The notes: generated from the letters alone by a model not told the origin. A stretch of 64,000 bases of DNA from Doryteuthis pealeii (GCA_023376005.1 CM042141.1:90549831-90613830), one strand, 5' to 3'. Positions 45,437-57,541 are shown, numbered from the stretch's first letter. Translations and numbers: made by a program.

Positions 45437-46295
45437 TTGAATAACAACATCAAACAGTTTATAATGCAAGCACTTATTTGCATTTTACAAGGTACCACCA
45501 ATTTTCCCTGTGAAATTTACGCCCCGCCCCTGTATTTAACACAATAAAACTTGCATAAAGGTTAATATTATTTTGAACATTTTTTGTCCATTCAAAATAA
45601 GAAACATTAAACAAACTTCTGATGATTTAAAGAAAATTTAGCTTACGGAAATAATGAAAATTATAAACGAAAAACAACGTTTTCATTTTTGCACCGTTAA
45701 ATCAATTGAAATTTAACAGCCAAAAACAAGTTATGACTAGAGGCTTTTTTTTAAATTCTATGAAAAATAAATTAATAGACGGATTTTCACGAAAATTTCC
45801 AGAATTGCTTACCTTTTGATGAAGATATGTCTGAAATAATTTTTTCCTAAAATATATTAGGGGAAATATATTTTTTTACGAGGTCTACCCCCCCCCCATT
45901 TTATTTTATGAAATATGAAAAAATGAACCGACAAAAAACGATTTTTACTTTTTTTCTATAAAGATAAGAGTCTGAATAATTATATCAAAAGATTTTTATA
46001 AGTTTCAATGCGAGAGCTTTTTAGTAAAAGAACCATGAATATAGAATTTTGCTTAAAAAAATATCAAAGAAACTGACCGTGTTGTAAAAAAAAAGGGACG
46101 GTTTTACTTATTTTTCAAGATAACGGTGAGTAATTTGATCTTTGAATCAACTGTTTTTCTTTGTAGCAACTCTATGTTCGTTATTTCTTTTTTACGAGAT
46201 TTTAAAAGAAAAAGTTCAAAAATATTTACGTTTCTTCCTTCAATATGGCCTAAACTGATCACGTGACCTATTTTGGTAGTACCTACATTTTACAT
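45437..46295. other. AT-rich sequence, no gene seen
   Basis: Several near-identical words of the type gaaaattt, no family recognised. C run at 45890. Within the probable zinc-finger leader intron. Confidence 0.4.
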
Positions 46296-46299
46296 ATAT

Positions 46300-46400
46300 A
46301 TATTTACCAACCCCTCCGCACGAGTAGGATGTGACACAAGGTCAATTTCTTAAGCGGAATTTAACAGGTTTGAATTCAGGGTTTTCCTTCTTCTAATCTG
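46300..46400 (-). repeat. SINE S3 3' half with TA tail (reverse)
   Basis: tacatatatatatttaccaa / cccctccgcacgagtagg and aaggtcaatttcttaag, then caggtttgaattcaggg. The TA tail lies at the 3' end of the element. Confidence 0.75.
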
Positions 46401-49400
46401 TCAATTTTCATAAAAATTTGATAAAATCCGCCCTTCAGGGCCCATAAGCAGCCCCCGCCCCCGGTTGGAGGTAGTACGCACCGTCCTTGTTACTGGATGG
46501 GAAATTAAACAATCAAAACTGAATCAGTTCGAGAGAGAGAGGAAATCCTAAAACTTAATCTGGGAACATGGGGGGGGGGGGGATTAGATCCAAAATTAAT
46601 CTGTCAGTTTTATTATTACAAAAAATAAAGAAGTAAGGCAATTTTAACTCCATGATTTGATTTTAGTTTGAGGGCGAAAAAAAAAAAAAAAAAAAGATAA
46701 TTTTAAATTTTATCAAATTACACTGCAAAGATTTCCCCGGAATAATAATGCAAAGAAAATAAATTCTTTATTACACTGAAAAATTCTTTATAACCTAATT
46801 CTCATGGAATTAACAGAAGTTTACACCACTAATAAATGCAAAATTTTATTTTATTTATTTGCAAATCCAAATTCTGTTTTGTGTGTGTGACAGAACACAA
46901 AGAGGTTGACTAAGGTCAGAAAATAATTTGAATTATCTAAACCTTTAAGTAACAAACACTCAATTTCTTAAAATTGTCATTCAATATTTACTAAAGCAAA
47001 GACTAGTTTGGCTAATGGCCAGAAATATACGGCACCCAGTGAGAATCGAACTCCCTAACAGTTCTGCTAACTATTACATTACACAAAAAAGTTAACAGAA
47101 AGTAATTTATTTACAATGAAGCCATTAGCGTTTTATAAACACAAAAATAAAATTTTCTGATATCTAAAGAGCAACAACCTGTCAGTTTATTTTTGAGTTT
47201 CCCAAACCGGGTTTTTTTTTTTATGGGGGTGCATTTTGTAGAGATCAATACTACTGTTGTGTGTATTTTACTGTTTTATGAAATAGTTTATTATTATTAT
47301 TATTATTATTATTCCTTGTTGGTTAATATTTTTCCTCCAGTTATTGAATGTTGTTTTAACTTCCGTGTATTATTTTTCTTTGAAACTTATCAGGGGACAC
47401 AACCCTAACAATTGAAGGACATCAATTGCCAACGTTTGCTCCACACACAGACAACATTACACGCTCTCCTCGCCACATCAACACTCAATTGATTTTTCCC
47501 CCATTTTAAACTGATCGGGTTTGTCAGACGAAAAACACTGCTTCTTCAGACATTTTTAGACACACCAAAATCTACATCTCTTCTTTTTTAAGGGGGTGGG
47601 GCCTAAAAGGTATATAAACAGAAGAAAAATGATTGTTCAATTCATTTAGTGGTAGTGCTTAAAAAGAAAAAAAGTTTTTTTTCTTTTTAACTTTTTCACC
47701 TTTAAGAATCACCTTGGCATTAGACATGATACAATGCAGGCTTTTTACGCAAATAATGGATATACATGTCACAGTTAAAAAAGAAAAAAAAAAAGTCTTT
47801 AAATAATTTTTAAAAATTCAAAGTCTCCCCCCCCCTCCATACACACCATTGACCGATATAAAAGGTTACGTTTGACTTAACGACAAAAAAATGGCTTGAA
47901 TACCGACCACTGGTTAGTTAAAAATCAACCAGTTTCATTTTAAAACCATACTACACATTCATTTAGTAAATTATGAACTGTGTGGTGAACACTAGTTGAA
48001 TGGGCTCCAAAAACTGGGGGGGGGGGTAACTAAAAAATAAAAATAAAAGTTATTAAAACAGAACCACATGTAAATATTTACAGCGAATCCAATAAAGTAA
48101 TTTAAAATCTTTCAAATACCACATAAGCAAAACCTGCCTGAAAGTTAACAATTGAATTTGACCTTAATTTCAAGAACGAACGTGGATAATATTGGCACAA
48201 CACGGACAAAAAAAAATTAATTTCCCCCTTCAATGGAACTTGGAGAGCGTTCGGCCATTTTGAATATAAAAGAAAAGTATGGAGTGCGTCAAAGACAATA
48301 AAACCAGCAAAAATAATTTGTTTAAGGTTCAATAAAAGAAAATTCAGAAATGAGTGTTTATTGGAAGTAGTGTAACCTCCTTTTTTCCATAAAATAATTT
48401 ACAAGCTTACAAATGATGAGGGTCACATTTATCAATAAACTTTTTTCTTCATCCAAAAGTTTATTGAATAAAAGTAAATTATTAAGAATAAATAAATGAT
48501 TAATTCAAATATTTTGCCTTTTTAAAAGATACTTTTTGTAGTTTCAAATCTTAAATACGGTAAATAAAGCACCCAAATAAATAATTTATACTATTTTTTA
48601 AATTCATAAGAATCTACTTCAAATGTGAAAAAAAGTGTTGGTAAAATTAAGAAATACTTAATTGATAAAAATGAATGAAATAAAAGCGTCTGGGGGATAA
48701 TATTGTGTAGTGTAGACGTTTTAAAAACAAAATAAGTACAATAATTTAGAGGTCCACAAGAAGAAAAGTTAGGATTGGGAATAACAGGTTTAGAAAAAAA
48801 AACTTTTATGCATGAATAAAATTAAAGATGTTGAAATATAAATAAAATAAATAAATAAAAAGTGGTTCTATTGCAAATCGGACACTCACAGTAGCGGAAG
48901 AAGGAAGCGCCAATATGGTTCAATAAATGTTCTAGGTTAATTAGGTAAAAACAGTCATTTGAAATGGAAAATTTTGTAAAAGTTCAACAAGTGAGTATTT
49001 GAGAAAGAGGAAATATTTTTTTATCATCTGTAGAAAGATGAAGAAAAAAAAACACGAAGTAAACAATAAGAAGAAAAAGAAATAGTGGAAGGACGACAAT
49101 GGATGGACGGTAGCCCTTGCTTAGAAAAGAAAGAAAAAAAAAGTAGGAAGTTCAACAAGTCACACACACAAACACACGTTTTCTTTTTTAGGGGGTGGGG
49201 ACCGTTGTTGTACACATTCATTCAACCCCCAAACCAAAAAGTTTTCTCTTCTGGGTCTGAATAAAAAGAAAAGAAACACAAAAAGACCCAACAAGTAGAT
49301 CAACAAAGTTATGAGTCTGTAAATGAATGAGAAGAAAAGCCAAGGTAAATAAATCTTATTTAAAATAAGAAAGTAAAAATAAACAACTTTTTTTTTTTAC

Positions 49401-50553
49401 ATTGAAAGGTTTTTGTTTTTGTTTTTTCTTTTCAATGTCGTGATGGCCACGACGAATTAGGTTACGCTGGAGATGACGGACAAAACAACGGAAATTTGTA
49501 AATTAAAAATTAATATTAACATTTGACCAGTAACCCTCCTCCATAGAGGACGATTGACGAAAAGGAGTAACTAAAAGACTTATATTCAAAATATATACAC
49601 GTAAATAAATAGTAAAAAAAACAAAACAAAATAAAACAAGAAATGAAACAAAAATATAATTTTTCTTTTTAGTTGTATCTTTACAAATCATAATTATTAA
49701 TTATTGGGTTTGACAGTGAAATTATTTTCAATCCATTCAATAAAAATGATTAGCCTAATTCCTTTCCTATCTACAAGTACGACTCCAAAAGAAAATAAGA
49801 AAGCAGGGTCAACGAACCTGGGTGATTTAAGGAAATAAATAAAGATCGACGTTAATTAATGATCTGTTAGGGGTAGAAATACAGCAAATTAATCCATGGG
49901 AAATGCTTCGCAGGAAGAAGTAGAAATATTTAAAAACAAACAACAAAAAAACAACACTGATATGTTATTATCATCATCATTTTTGCTATACACCAACAAA
50001 TCGACCGTTTCAGTCCGTCCTACTAAGAGTCATTGGATGATAATAATAATAATAATCTTCTTCCTTCCTTCCGATTCACTTTTTATTTATTGTACACACA
50101 TATTTATTACTAACTACACCCACTAACGGAATATTTACACTACTTTTCATTCATATATCAATAGATTAACAAGTGTTAATTATTTTAATTTAAATATCAA
50201 AATTCACATCGTTATAAACTACGTAAAAATAAACGTACAAGTAGAGAGAGAGAAAGAGAGACTAAAATGTAGTTGGTACATTTTTAATACCCTGTAGTAT
50301 TTATAGATTGAAAAATTAAATTTTTACATAGATATTTTTTAATATTAAAAAGATAAAAAAATTATATTTTTTAAGTAGGCAGAAAGAAAAACTGTCCTTT
50401 TTAATATTTAAAACTATTTCATTCGTATTATAGAAAAAAATTACTTTGAACTATAATACTACTACTATAACTTAGTATTATAAATAGAAAAATAAAATAA
50501 GTAAAAAGGGGTGGAGATAAAGAAGAAGAATGTGTCTGGATTTTTTCCCCTAG

Positions 50554-50584
<31 letters not shown>

Positions 50585-51036
50585 AGGGGGGGGTGACCCA
50601 TGAAAAATATGACGACATGTGGTCAGGGCTGTTTAAAATAGATACATTTATTTAAAAAAAAAAGAAAAAGAAATAATGAAAAACAAAACAAAAAACAATA
50701 CAATTAATTCAAACCAGAATTAAAATCTGACCAGTTTTTATTTATGTATCTTATTATTATTTTACACACACAACAACTTGTGATCATAATGTTTTTACAG
50801 TTGTTCCACATTACAATAGACATTTAAAGGAAGAAAAATAACATTTTCCTTATTGTTTTAAATTAAATTCAACTAGTTCTTTTTTTTAATATAAAAAGCA
50901 AATAATGGCGTGTACGAATACAAAAATAAAAATAATAGCCAGAACAATTAAAATAATAAAACAAAAAGAAATAAACCACGAAGGAAGCTTTTGATTAAAG
51001 TAAACAATTTTGTTTTTCCTTCTTTTTCTCTTATTA

Positions 51037-51066
<30 letters not shown>
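46401..51066 (-). other. Long AT-rich stretch, no gene seen, probably leader intron
   Basis: SINE S5 (-) fragment at 47028-47085 (ggcacccagtgagaatcgaa). (ATT)n at 47290-47312, (CA) at 49160, (AATAATAAT) at 50040-50055, poly-T at 50557-50579. 47560-47880 and 48900-49260 carry short GC-richer stretches without frames. No protein-like ORF on either strand; short ones are A/T-tract artefacts. Confidence 0.45.
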
Positions 51067-51070
<4 letters not shown>

Positions 51071-51190
51071 TACCTGATCTTGATGTTTCTTCTTCAGCGG
51101 TGACAAATATGCGAGGGTCAATAATAGCAACAAAAAAAAATTAAGTCCTGGTTAGATGAAATAAAAAATTCAAAAAAAAAAAAGAATGCA
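51067..51190 (-). promoter_or_regulatory. Candidate 5' exon end with strong splice donor
   Basis: Reading - strand, caagatcag then GTAGGTAAAA: two overlapping good donors (intron starting 51073 or 51069). The sequence before it (attgaccctcgcatatttgt, caccgctgaagaagaaacat) is not AT-rich. It could be the first exon of the zinc-finger gene, joined to the acceptor at 38533. It may instead belong to an unrelated transcript. Confidence 0.4.
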
Positions 51191-52540
51191 AAAGAAGCCG
51201 GGTGTGGACTGTGGATCTGGGCCTCAACCCAGGACGGTGTGGGTGCGTCAGTAGGGTAAAATGTTACAAACAGGACCTAAGGTAGGTCTCCTCAGAAGGT
51301 GGGGGACGGGCAAGACCTTCAACACTTTCCCCACTGTGATTGTCTGTAATCTTTCTCAATGGTGTACTGTGTACACATAAGGTCGGCAAGGACTTTTTAA
51401 GGTGGTAAGGAAGGGAGAGGAAAGACCTGTGATGTCGGATCCCCCGGGGTTCGTGCTGGAGCTGGAAGGATGGAAAGTTGTATAGCGCAAGGGTAAAGGA
51501 AAGACCCGAACTTGACGCAGGCTAATCACACACAAACGACAGAACGCAAACAACTTTGAATAATCGGAAGGAGACCTTCATTTTTACAGACATTACGAGA
51601 TGATTATGCGTTCTTCATCATCATAGACATTAACAGATCGACGAGGAAGTGTCTGTGAGTGAGAAGGGAGGAAGAAAAAAAGAAAGATACATTGTGCAAA
51701 GAGGGTAGGAAAGGACAGTGGAACAGGAAGAACGGAAAAAGAGAGGCTAATAACTTAATACGGGGTGGGTAGAGAGATACCAACTACCGAGGAAGTAGAA
51801 ATGTACAGTAAAAAAGCAAAGGGGGCAGTTACTGGAAAGAGATAGGCAGATAGTTAAGAAAGAGAGGAACTAACGTAGCGCGTCAAAGAGACGAAACGGT
51901 AAGAAAAAGATAGAAAGGGAAAAAAGTACAATGTGTGAGAAGAGACGATAGGAGGAAATAGTTTACTGGGGGGGGGAGAGAAAGGAAGTGGAAATTATAG
52001 AGAGGAGGTAATAGATAGAAAACGGGTGTGTTCTGTTTGTGTGTGAGAGAGAGAGAGAGTAAAAAGAGAGCGAAGGAGATAATAGAAGAAAGAAAGGAAG
52101 GAAGGAAAGATGGTTAGCGAGGAGAAAGAGGAAGTATCAATGGCATCAGTTAGTAAATAAATAAAAATAATGAAGTAATAATGAATGAGTTGTAAGAAGA
52201 AGAAGCAGTGGTACGTACAGCATCAGTTGAAAGAAGAGGCAGCAGCAAACGAAGTGGACCAGCTGCAGTCATCAGCACGGGACAAGGAGAGGAAAGGAAA
52301 GAAAAAAAAAGGAAAGAAAAGGAGGAAGAAGTGATACAACGAAGGAGAAGCCAGAGAGATTTTTGTTTCCCTGTTGTATAGTGGGAGTAGTAACATAGCA
52401 ATGGCCACCAACTGGTGGGAAAAGGGACGATAACTTTTGCCGCTGCTGCTTAGCACGTGGGGAATCGCGGACAGGGCGGTCGCACCAGCCTGACTTCAGA
52501 AAAAAAAAACAACAACGAAAAAAAAAAAAACCAAACAATA
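51191..52540 (-). promoter_or_regulatory. GC-richer, purine-skewed region: possible promoter and leader
   Basis: Compared with flanks, GC content is clearly higher, and the + strand is strongly G/A-rich (gagagagagagag at 52046, repeats of aaggaaaggaaag), so the - strand is C/T-rich. No long conserved frame; the short ORFs are not protein-like. It lies just upstream of the candidate donor. No TATA box was singled out. Confidence 0.35.
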
Positions 52541-52844
52541 CTGGTATGTCCGTCTTAGCCGATGTGGAGTAGAGGACTAGTCAGGTCTTCCAATACAAAA
52601 TACACCCACAAAAGAAAGAAAAAGCTGACTTCAAAGCTAGAAAAAAAAAATTAATTTCTTAGAAACTAGATTTTATCTGTAATTCTTTCTTTGTAGCAGA
52701 AGGAAGGAAGCATATCAACCAAGTCACTGTAGTGTATATATTTAAAATTATCTATTTATTTCCATGTTAAAATCTGTTTGCATTTATATCGAAAGAAAGA
52801 AAAGATAAGGTTGCCAACTTGAATAATTCAATAATTAATTGATT
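52541..52844. other. Unassigned
   Basis: No gene; ends in (GATT)n near 52840. Confidence 0.4.
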
Positions 52845-53165
52845 GATTGATTTTAATGGCATGTCAACTAATCTAGGATAATTTTATGCCTAGAGGTTAG
52901 GAAATCGCGTTCATTGTACATTTATATTTACATTTTCGAGGTAGTTGTTTCTTAAGAGTGTTTTGCACACAGTTATATTGTATGAAGTATTCCTATCTAA
53001 TACAAATAATTTACATACAGTTGTATGGTTTAAAGCAGTCATGGGCAAACTGTGGCCCATGAACCACATGTGACTTGGGGTGCTTTCTTCATCGTTATTA
53101 CTCCCAGGTCCACTCTGACCCGAAGTGGTAGTACCTGTTAGGGTCTCATATATGGGTTAGATATG
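52845..53165 (+). repeat. Mixed SINE S4 fragments and a hAT-like end
   Basis: taatggcatgtcaactaatc (S4 tail), 53035 gcagtcatgggcaaactgtg (hAT-type end), then tcccaggtccactctgaccc and gtagtacctgttagggtctc (S4 body, + orientation). Order and orientation do not fit one element, so several insertions are mixed. Confidence 0.5.
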
Positions 53166-53754
53166 TAGGAATTAATTTAAAAAAATAAAAATAAACCAAA
53201 TTAAAAATAAATAAAACAATATAAAATTGAATATAAAAAAAATTAAAAGACAAAAAGTAGCAATCTCCCTGAAGGCTTCAAACTGGAAGAGTCCTCTGAG
53301 CATGTGCAAACACACCCCAAATTCTGGTGCCAAAAAGGTCTCTCAGCCTTTTTGACTCCAAGAAGAAACACCTATTGACTTGCTTGGGAAATATTTCCCT
53401 TCAAAGAAATAGTATGAATCAGCTAATAAAAGTCTACTCTAAAGTCATCCTCATCTTTGTTCCTTCACTTCTTTTCCTAAATTCACTTTCAGCCCACAAG
53501 AAGGAAGAACCCAATGTACTGGGGATTAGACACAAATATGAACACATCAAACCACATAGAACCAACAACCAGCCACTCCCCCATAAATAAAAAAAATTGA
53601 GGTTGAAAAAAGAAATTTGAATACCCATCAAGCATGACTAGAACAAAACGTCTTTGGCATAAAATAACCCAACAAGGGTTGACATGCCGTAAAATCCAAC
53701 AAACTAAACTTATTTAATAATAATTTGTTTGCACGCAGTTATATGGTTTCAAGT
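53166..53754. other. Unassigned repeat-rich sequence with an S4 tail at 53640-53700
   Basis: 53270-53400 shares gaagagtcctctgagcatgt-like sequence and the order caccccaaattct / aggtctctc with 61740-61820, so it is a dispersed repeat. The ORF at 53327-53590 has no recognised domain and is not called as a gene. Confidence 0.45.
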
Positions 53755-54023
53755 AACTAAGGTAAGTAGAAGTATAATTGGCAGAGTGGCCTATTGTCAG
53801 TATCAGCCGGACAGCAAAAGAGTCTATTACCTTTTCACTAGCGCTAGAACAGGGAGATTGTTTTTGCGCCTGAGATGGAGCATCACACTTACCATCAGCA
53901 ATCCACTTTACCACACAGATCCAAGCTATGCTACTCATGCTCTGAGTTGGCAAGGGCCGGTATCGAACATGGAACCTTGTGATTCCAAACCAGATGCTCT
54001 ACCAATAGAGCTAAACCAACCCT
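53755..54023 (-). repeat. tRNA-derived SINE S1 (reverse)
   Basis: Body attggcagagtggcctattg and ccggacagcaaaagagtcta, head gagctaaaccaaccctcagg with B box cggtatcgaacatggaacc. Confidence 0.8.
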
Positions 54024-54139
54024 CAGGTAATGAATAATAATCCTTATTAAACAATTATAGCTTCATGTAACTATTAATACAAATAATTTACTGTTATATG
54101 TTATCAAGTATTCCTATCTATTACAATTAACTTTCAAAC

Positions 54140-54286
54140 AGATCTATTTGGCCTATAGCTGGAACCCTAACAGTTACTACAACTCCAGGTCAGTGGACCT
54201 GGGAGTAATGGCAATGAAGGAGTATTTCTCACTTCCCAGATCTCCAAAACTGGAGCCTTACCATCATATGCAATTTAGCCTCTATC
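54140..54286 (-). repeat. SINE S4 fragment (reverse)
   Basis: ggaaccctaacagttactac, aactccaggtcagtggacct, cagatctccaaaactggagc and catcatatgcaatttag, interrupted at 54287 by a hAT-like insertion. Confidence 0.65.
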
Positions 54287-54994
54287 CAGGGCTGGCGTTA
54301 CTCTTTAGGTGATCACCAAGGGTGCCAACATCGGCGGGGGGAGGGGGACTACAAATTCAGGGCAAACTTAGGTAAAATTAAAAATGAAGGAAAAACTGTG
54401 GTGGACATTGTTCATTGACATTTACGTCAAAGATTTATTGACTTAATGTAATAACAATAATTGGTTATTTGCATGGATGAAGTAATAAAGCCACAAGATG
54501 AAAATTATGTTATCAATGGAGTCTCAAGAATTAGAAACAATGTAGTTATTGCATTAGTATAGCATTTAATTCTAAGACTAACAGCAACAAATAAAGGAAT
54601 TAAAACTTAGTTTAATTCTAACAATTTATTAAAAAACAAATAAAACAATGAGTAACAATATAAAGTCCTCCCTGTGTATAGAGTTAAGTTTGAGGGACTT
54701 ACCGGTGTGACAGAGAAGATATCTGGTATCTTAGTGTTTTCTTGGAGAGAATTTCTGGTCGATGTGTATACAGGAGCTGGTCAAGATTCTATCTCTGGTT
54801 TTTAGTATTTTGCACCAAAACTTCAGAAAGCCTCTCCCTCACTTACCCCCCCCCCACACACACACACAGGAATAAACATTTTACTGACCTATCATAGTAA
54901 TAGGTTACTGTATCTACATTAGCTTATCAAAACTTTCAAGGGGACACACATCTAAAGGTTTGCCTAGGGTGCCAAATCATCTTGCACTAGCCAG
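54287..54994. mobile_element. hAT-like element, about 700 bp, diverged ends
   Basis: Starts CAGGGCTGGCGTTACTC with gtgatcaccaagggtgcc. Ends tgcctagggtgccaaatcat / cttgcactagccag. The ends are related to the CAGGGCCGGC...GCCCTAGGCAAA hAT type. Flanks do not show a clean 8-bp duplication. No transposase recognised. Confidence 0.5.
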
Positions 54995-55039
54995 GTCATA
55001 TCAGGACGCTTCTTTATTTTATATATCTCTGCAGGGGAT

Positions 55040-55270
55040 ATATATATTTACCAGACCCTCCACGCGAACAGGATGCAACACAAGGTCAATTTCTTAAGCA
55101 GAGTTTAATGGGTTTGAATTCAGTTTTCCTTCTCCTAGACTGGTTGCCTAACCAAGGCTGAAGAGCCCAGTCTGCCCTACTATTTACCCATAGCAGGAGG
55201 GAGAATTGGATTCATACCTTCCCAAGATTATTAGCCCTATGTGAAATGCAAATAGCCTCATTCAGGATTT
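55040..55270 (-). repeat. SINE S3 (reverse) with TA end
   Basis: gatatatatatttaccagac / cctccacgcgaacaggatgc, caaggtcaatttcttaagc, cctaaccaaggctgaagagc, ccatagcaggagggagaatt and catttaaatagcctca-type head remains. Confidence 0.75.
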
Positions 55271-55455
55271 TCAGGAGTTTGATGGGTTTGAATTCAGTTT
55301 TCCTTCTAGACTGGTTGCCTAACAAAGGTTGAAGATCCCAGTCTGCGTTACTATTTACCCATAGCTGGAGGGAGAATTGGATTCTTCCTTCCCAAGAGTA
55401 TTAGCTCTATGTGGAATGCAAACAGCCTTGTTCAGGATTTGAACCTGTCTCATCC
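55271..55455 (-). repeat. SINE S3 second partial copy (tandem duplication)
   Basis: Repeats ggtttgaattcagttttcct (55084-55130 and 55278 on), ggttgcctaac-aaggttgaag, cccatagctggagggagaat and gtggaatgcaaacagcc. Two partial S3 units lie head-to-tail, about 180 bp apart. Confidence 0.7.
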
Positions 55456-55583
55456 TGACCATTTCCTTGAAAGGTAAACATAACACCACACACACCCAGA
55501 GGATGTAGTTGGTATATTCCAAACCTTGACAACAGGATGATTGAATAATTCAAGGAAGGAATGATGAAAATATCTAATCTCAA
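55456..55583. other. Unassigned
   Basis: Short spacer with S4-like word agaggatgtagttggtatat. Confidence 0.4.
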
Positions 55584-55854
55584 TGTTACATAATTGTGTG
55601 GTGGCATGGGTTGTTGACAAGACCCGCTAGTGAGAATTCAATGGGACCAAGTGGAAAAATACAGGTCCGTTGGTATCCTTGACCCCAAAGGCATGAATCT
55701 CACACGTCAAGTGATTTAGTTAGTTAGGTAATCAGTTTTCAGTCAGAGCAGACGTGCGACTGCCTGAGGCTGTTAACTCCCACGTGGTGAAAATGGGCAG
55801 TACAGAAATAAAGCTTTGATCAAAGAAAGACAAGTCTTGTAGTTGATTAATGCA
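55584..55854 (+). repeat. LTR-like unit G, copy 1
   Basis: Begins tgttacataattgtgtggtg and ends gttgattaatgca (TG...CA). Contains ctgttaactcccacgtggtg, a polyadenylation signal in gcagtacagaaataaagctt and caagtcttgtagttg. Copy 2 at 56197-56539 starts with the same tgttacataatt and has the same aataaa-cttt...caagtcttgt order. It looks like an LTR with R-U5; no target duplication is visible. Confidence 0.5.
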
Positions 55855-56196
55855 TGACTCGAAAAGAAGCCCTTAGTTAGAAGAAGGCAAGAAGAATCTA
55901 GATGACCATAGTCAAAAGAAGTAAAGATGAAACATGGTGACTAGACAAAGTTGAAAGGAGAATGAAGAACAAACAAGTAAGTCACAACTCTATCTGTCTC
56001 TCTCTCTCTCTCTCTCTCTATCACCCGAAGACTCTCTCTATCACTCTTGTTTATATACCCGCAATCAGCTATTTAACATCAGAACTGCAGACATTAGAGA
56101 AGGTAGAACAAATATTGATAGACACTCATAGTCATGAAAACAACAGAAATGAATACACTCATCTACATGAGTTATAGAATAATAACAATATTTCAT
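55855..56196 (+). repeat. LTR-like leader region, copy 1
   Basis: Starts ATGACTCGAAAAGAAGCCC (stop soon after), then a donor-like acaagtaagtcacaactcta, (TC)n at 55994-56019, cttgtttatatacccgcaat / cagctatttaacatcag. Same order as copy 2. Confidence 0.45.
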
Positions 56197-56539
56197 TGTT
56201 ACATAATTCATAAATAGCTTATGATTTATGTACGTACCTGTAGTTAGAATATTTTGAATAGGGTCCATTAGATTTAGAATGACAAGGTCCATGGAAAGTT
56301 ACCCGACAGTTGTTAATGGGTAATAAACTTTTGCTTGAGACCTTAGAAAAGTGCGCTATTAGGAGTGACATAGTTTTAGATGAGATGTGACAGAGAATCC
56401 AGGGTGAGCGGACCTGTAGGCCACCCGCTCTGCTGTTGTTTCTTGATCCATGTGGAATCAACATGGGCTGGGTAGCGAAATAAAAGCTTTATCAGAAAAC
56501 ACCCAAGTCTTGTTTGTTGAGTTTATATTAAAACAAACA
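56197..56539 (+). repeat. LTR-like unit G, copy 2
   Basis: Begins tgttacataattcataaata, contains ggaatcaacatgggctgggt / agcgaaataaaagctttatc, then acccaagtcttgtttgttga, and ends aaaacaaaca. Same layout as copy 1 about 612 bp upstream. Confidence 0.5.
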
Positions 56540-56920
56540 ATGACCAGCCCAACACGAAGAAATCAACAAAACCAACCCTTAACAGAAGCCCTGAAGAGAA
56601 GTCAGCTCAGAGAAAATGTTGGCCAAGTTAAAACCAGTAAGCAGAAGTTAACTAATAAGAGCTATCATCTCATCTCTACTCTATCTATATATCTGTCTGT
56701 CTGTCTCTCCTGTTTATATACCCGATATGTTAGTGGGTATACAACATCATCTGTGAATTTGAAACAATACGTGAAGGCCAAAGAACATATAAGGCAAAGA
56801 TATCAAAACAAGAAAAATGTGGATATTGGTCTGAATGATTCATTGAACAATGACAATATTTATCCCAGAACTTTAGACAGCACTAAAAAAGTTTGAAACA
56901 CTTTAAATGTAATAATTAGA
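56540..56920 (+). repeat. Leader region copy 2 with short open frame
   Basis: ATGACCAGCCCAACACGAAG begins a frame of about 120 codons (MTSPTRRNQQNQPLTEALKR), the position a gag start would have. The (TCTG)n tract and cctgtttatatacccgatat follow as in copy 1. No gag, protease or RT domain is recognisable. A donor-like ccagtaagc lies at about 56636. Confidence 0.4.
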
Positions 56921-57280
56921 ATGACAAAGCTGAGGATAGATGTACAAAATAATAATAATAATAATAATAATCAGCGAGTGAGAATGAAAGAAAGCAAAAA
57001 GATAGACAAATACTTAGACCTCTGCCAGAGAACTGAGGAAACTGTGGAACATGAAGTGAAAGTCATACCAATTGTAATTGGTGACCTTGGAATGGTCCCC
57101 AAAAGTCTGGAAAAGAATTTGGGTGAATTGGAAATCAGAAGAAGAACCGAGACCATCCAAACTACAGCACTGTTGGGATCGGTTAGAATACTCAGAAGAG
57201 TCCTGGAGACCCGAGGAGACTTGCTGTCAGTCAGCCTCCAGTGAACCACCAGCTACAGCAGGTGTGAAAAACTCATAATA
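56921..57280 (+). pseudogene. LINE C-terminal domain, tandem 3'-end copy 1 (RLE-type)
   Basis: Starts in (AAT)n, then an open frame: KKIDKYLDLCQRTEETVEHE, KVIPIVIGDLGMVPKSLEK, TIQTTALLGSVRILRRVLE. It matches the tail of non-LTR retrotransposons whose C-terminus has a restriction-like endonuclease (R2/R4/NeSL/Hero group): Y-x-L-A-x-E...VVPIVVGALG-V-K...LL-T-ARILRKVL. It stops at the normal end, then 3' UTR and another (AAT)n. Truncated at 5', no RT. Confidence 0.7.
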
Positions 57281-57541
57281 GAAACTCATAATAATAATAA
57301 TAATGATACCAAATGTAATTGGTGCACTTGGAATGGTCAAAAAAAAACTTGGAAAAAGACTGGAGGAACTGGGAATCAGAGGAAAGAATTGAGACCATCC
57401 AGACACTGGATTGCTAGAATACTCAGAAGAGTCCTGGAGGCCTGAAGAGACTTATTGTCACTCAGACTCCAGTAAAAGACCATCAGGTAACACTGGTGTG
57501 AAAAACTCACAAGGAATGAAATAATAATAATAATAATAATA
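57281..57541 (+). pseudogene. RLE-type LINE 3' end, tandem copy 2, most decayed
   Basis: After (AAT)n: atgataccaaatgtaattgg, tgcacttggaatggtc, actcagaagagtcctggagg, ctggtgtgaaaaactcac, then (AAT)n. Same order as copies 1 and 3, but frameshifted. Confidence 0.65.

Noticed and set aside
53327..53590. 87-residue + ORF with a hydrophobic stretch
   Set aside because: It overlaps a dispersed repeat also seen at 61740; no start context or homology; not a gene.
56450..56896. 148-residue + ORF as an independent gene
   Set aside because: The frame begins inside the LTR-like end and contains a simple-repeat segment; kept only as a possible gag start in a repeat unit.
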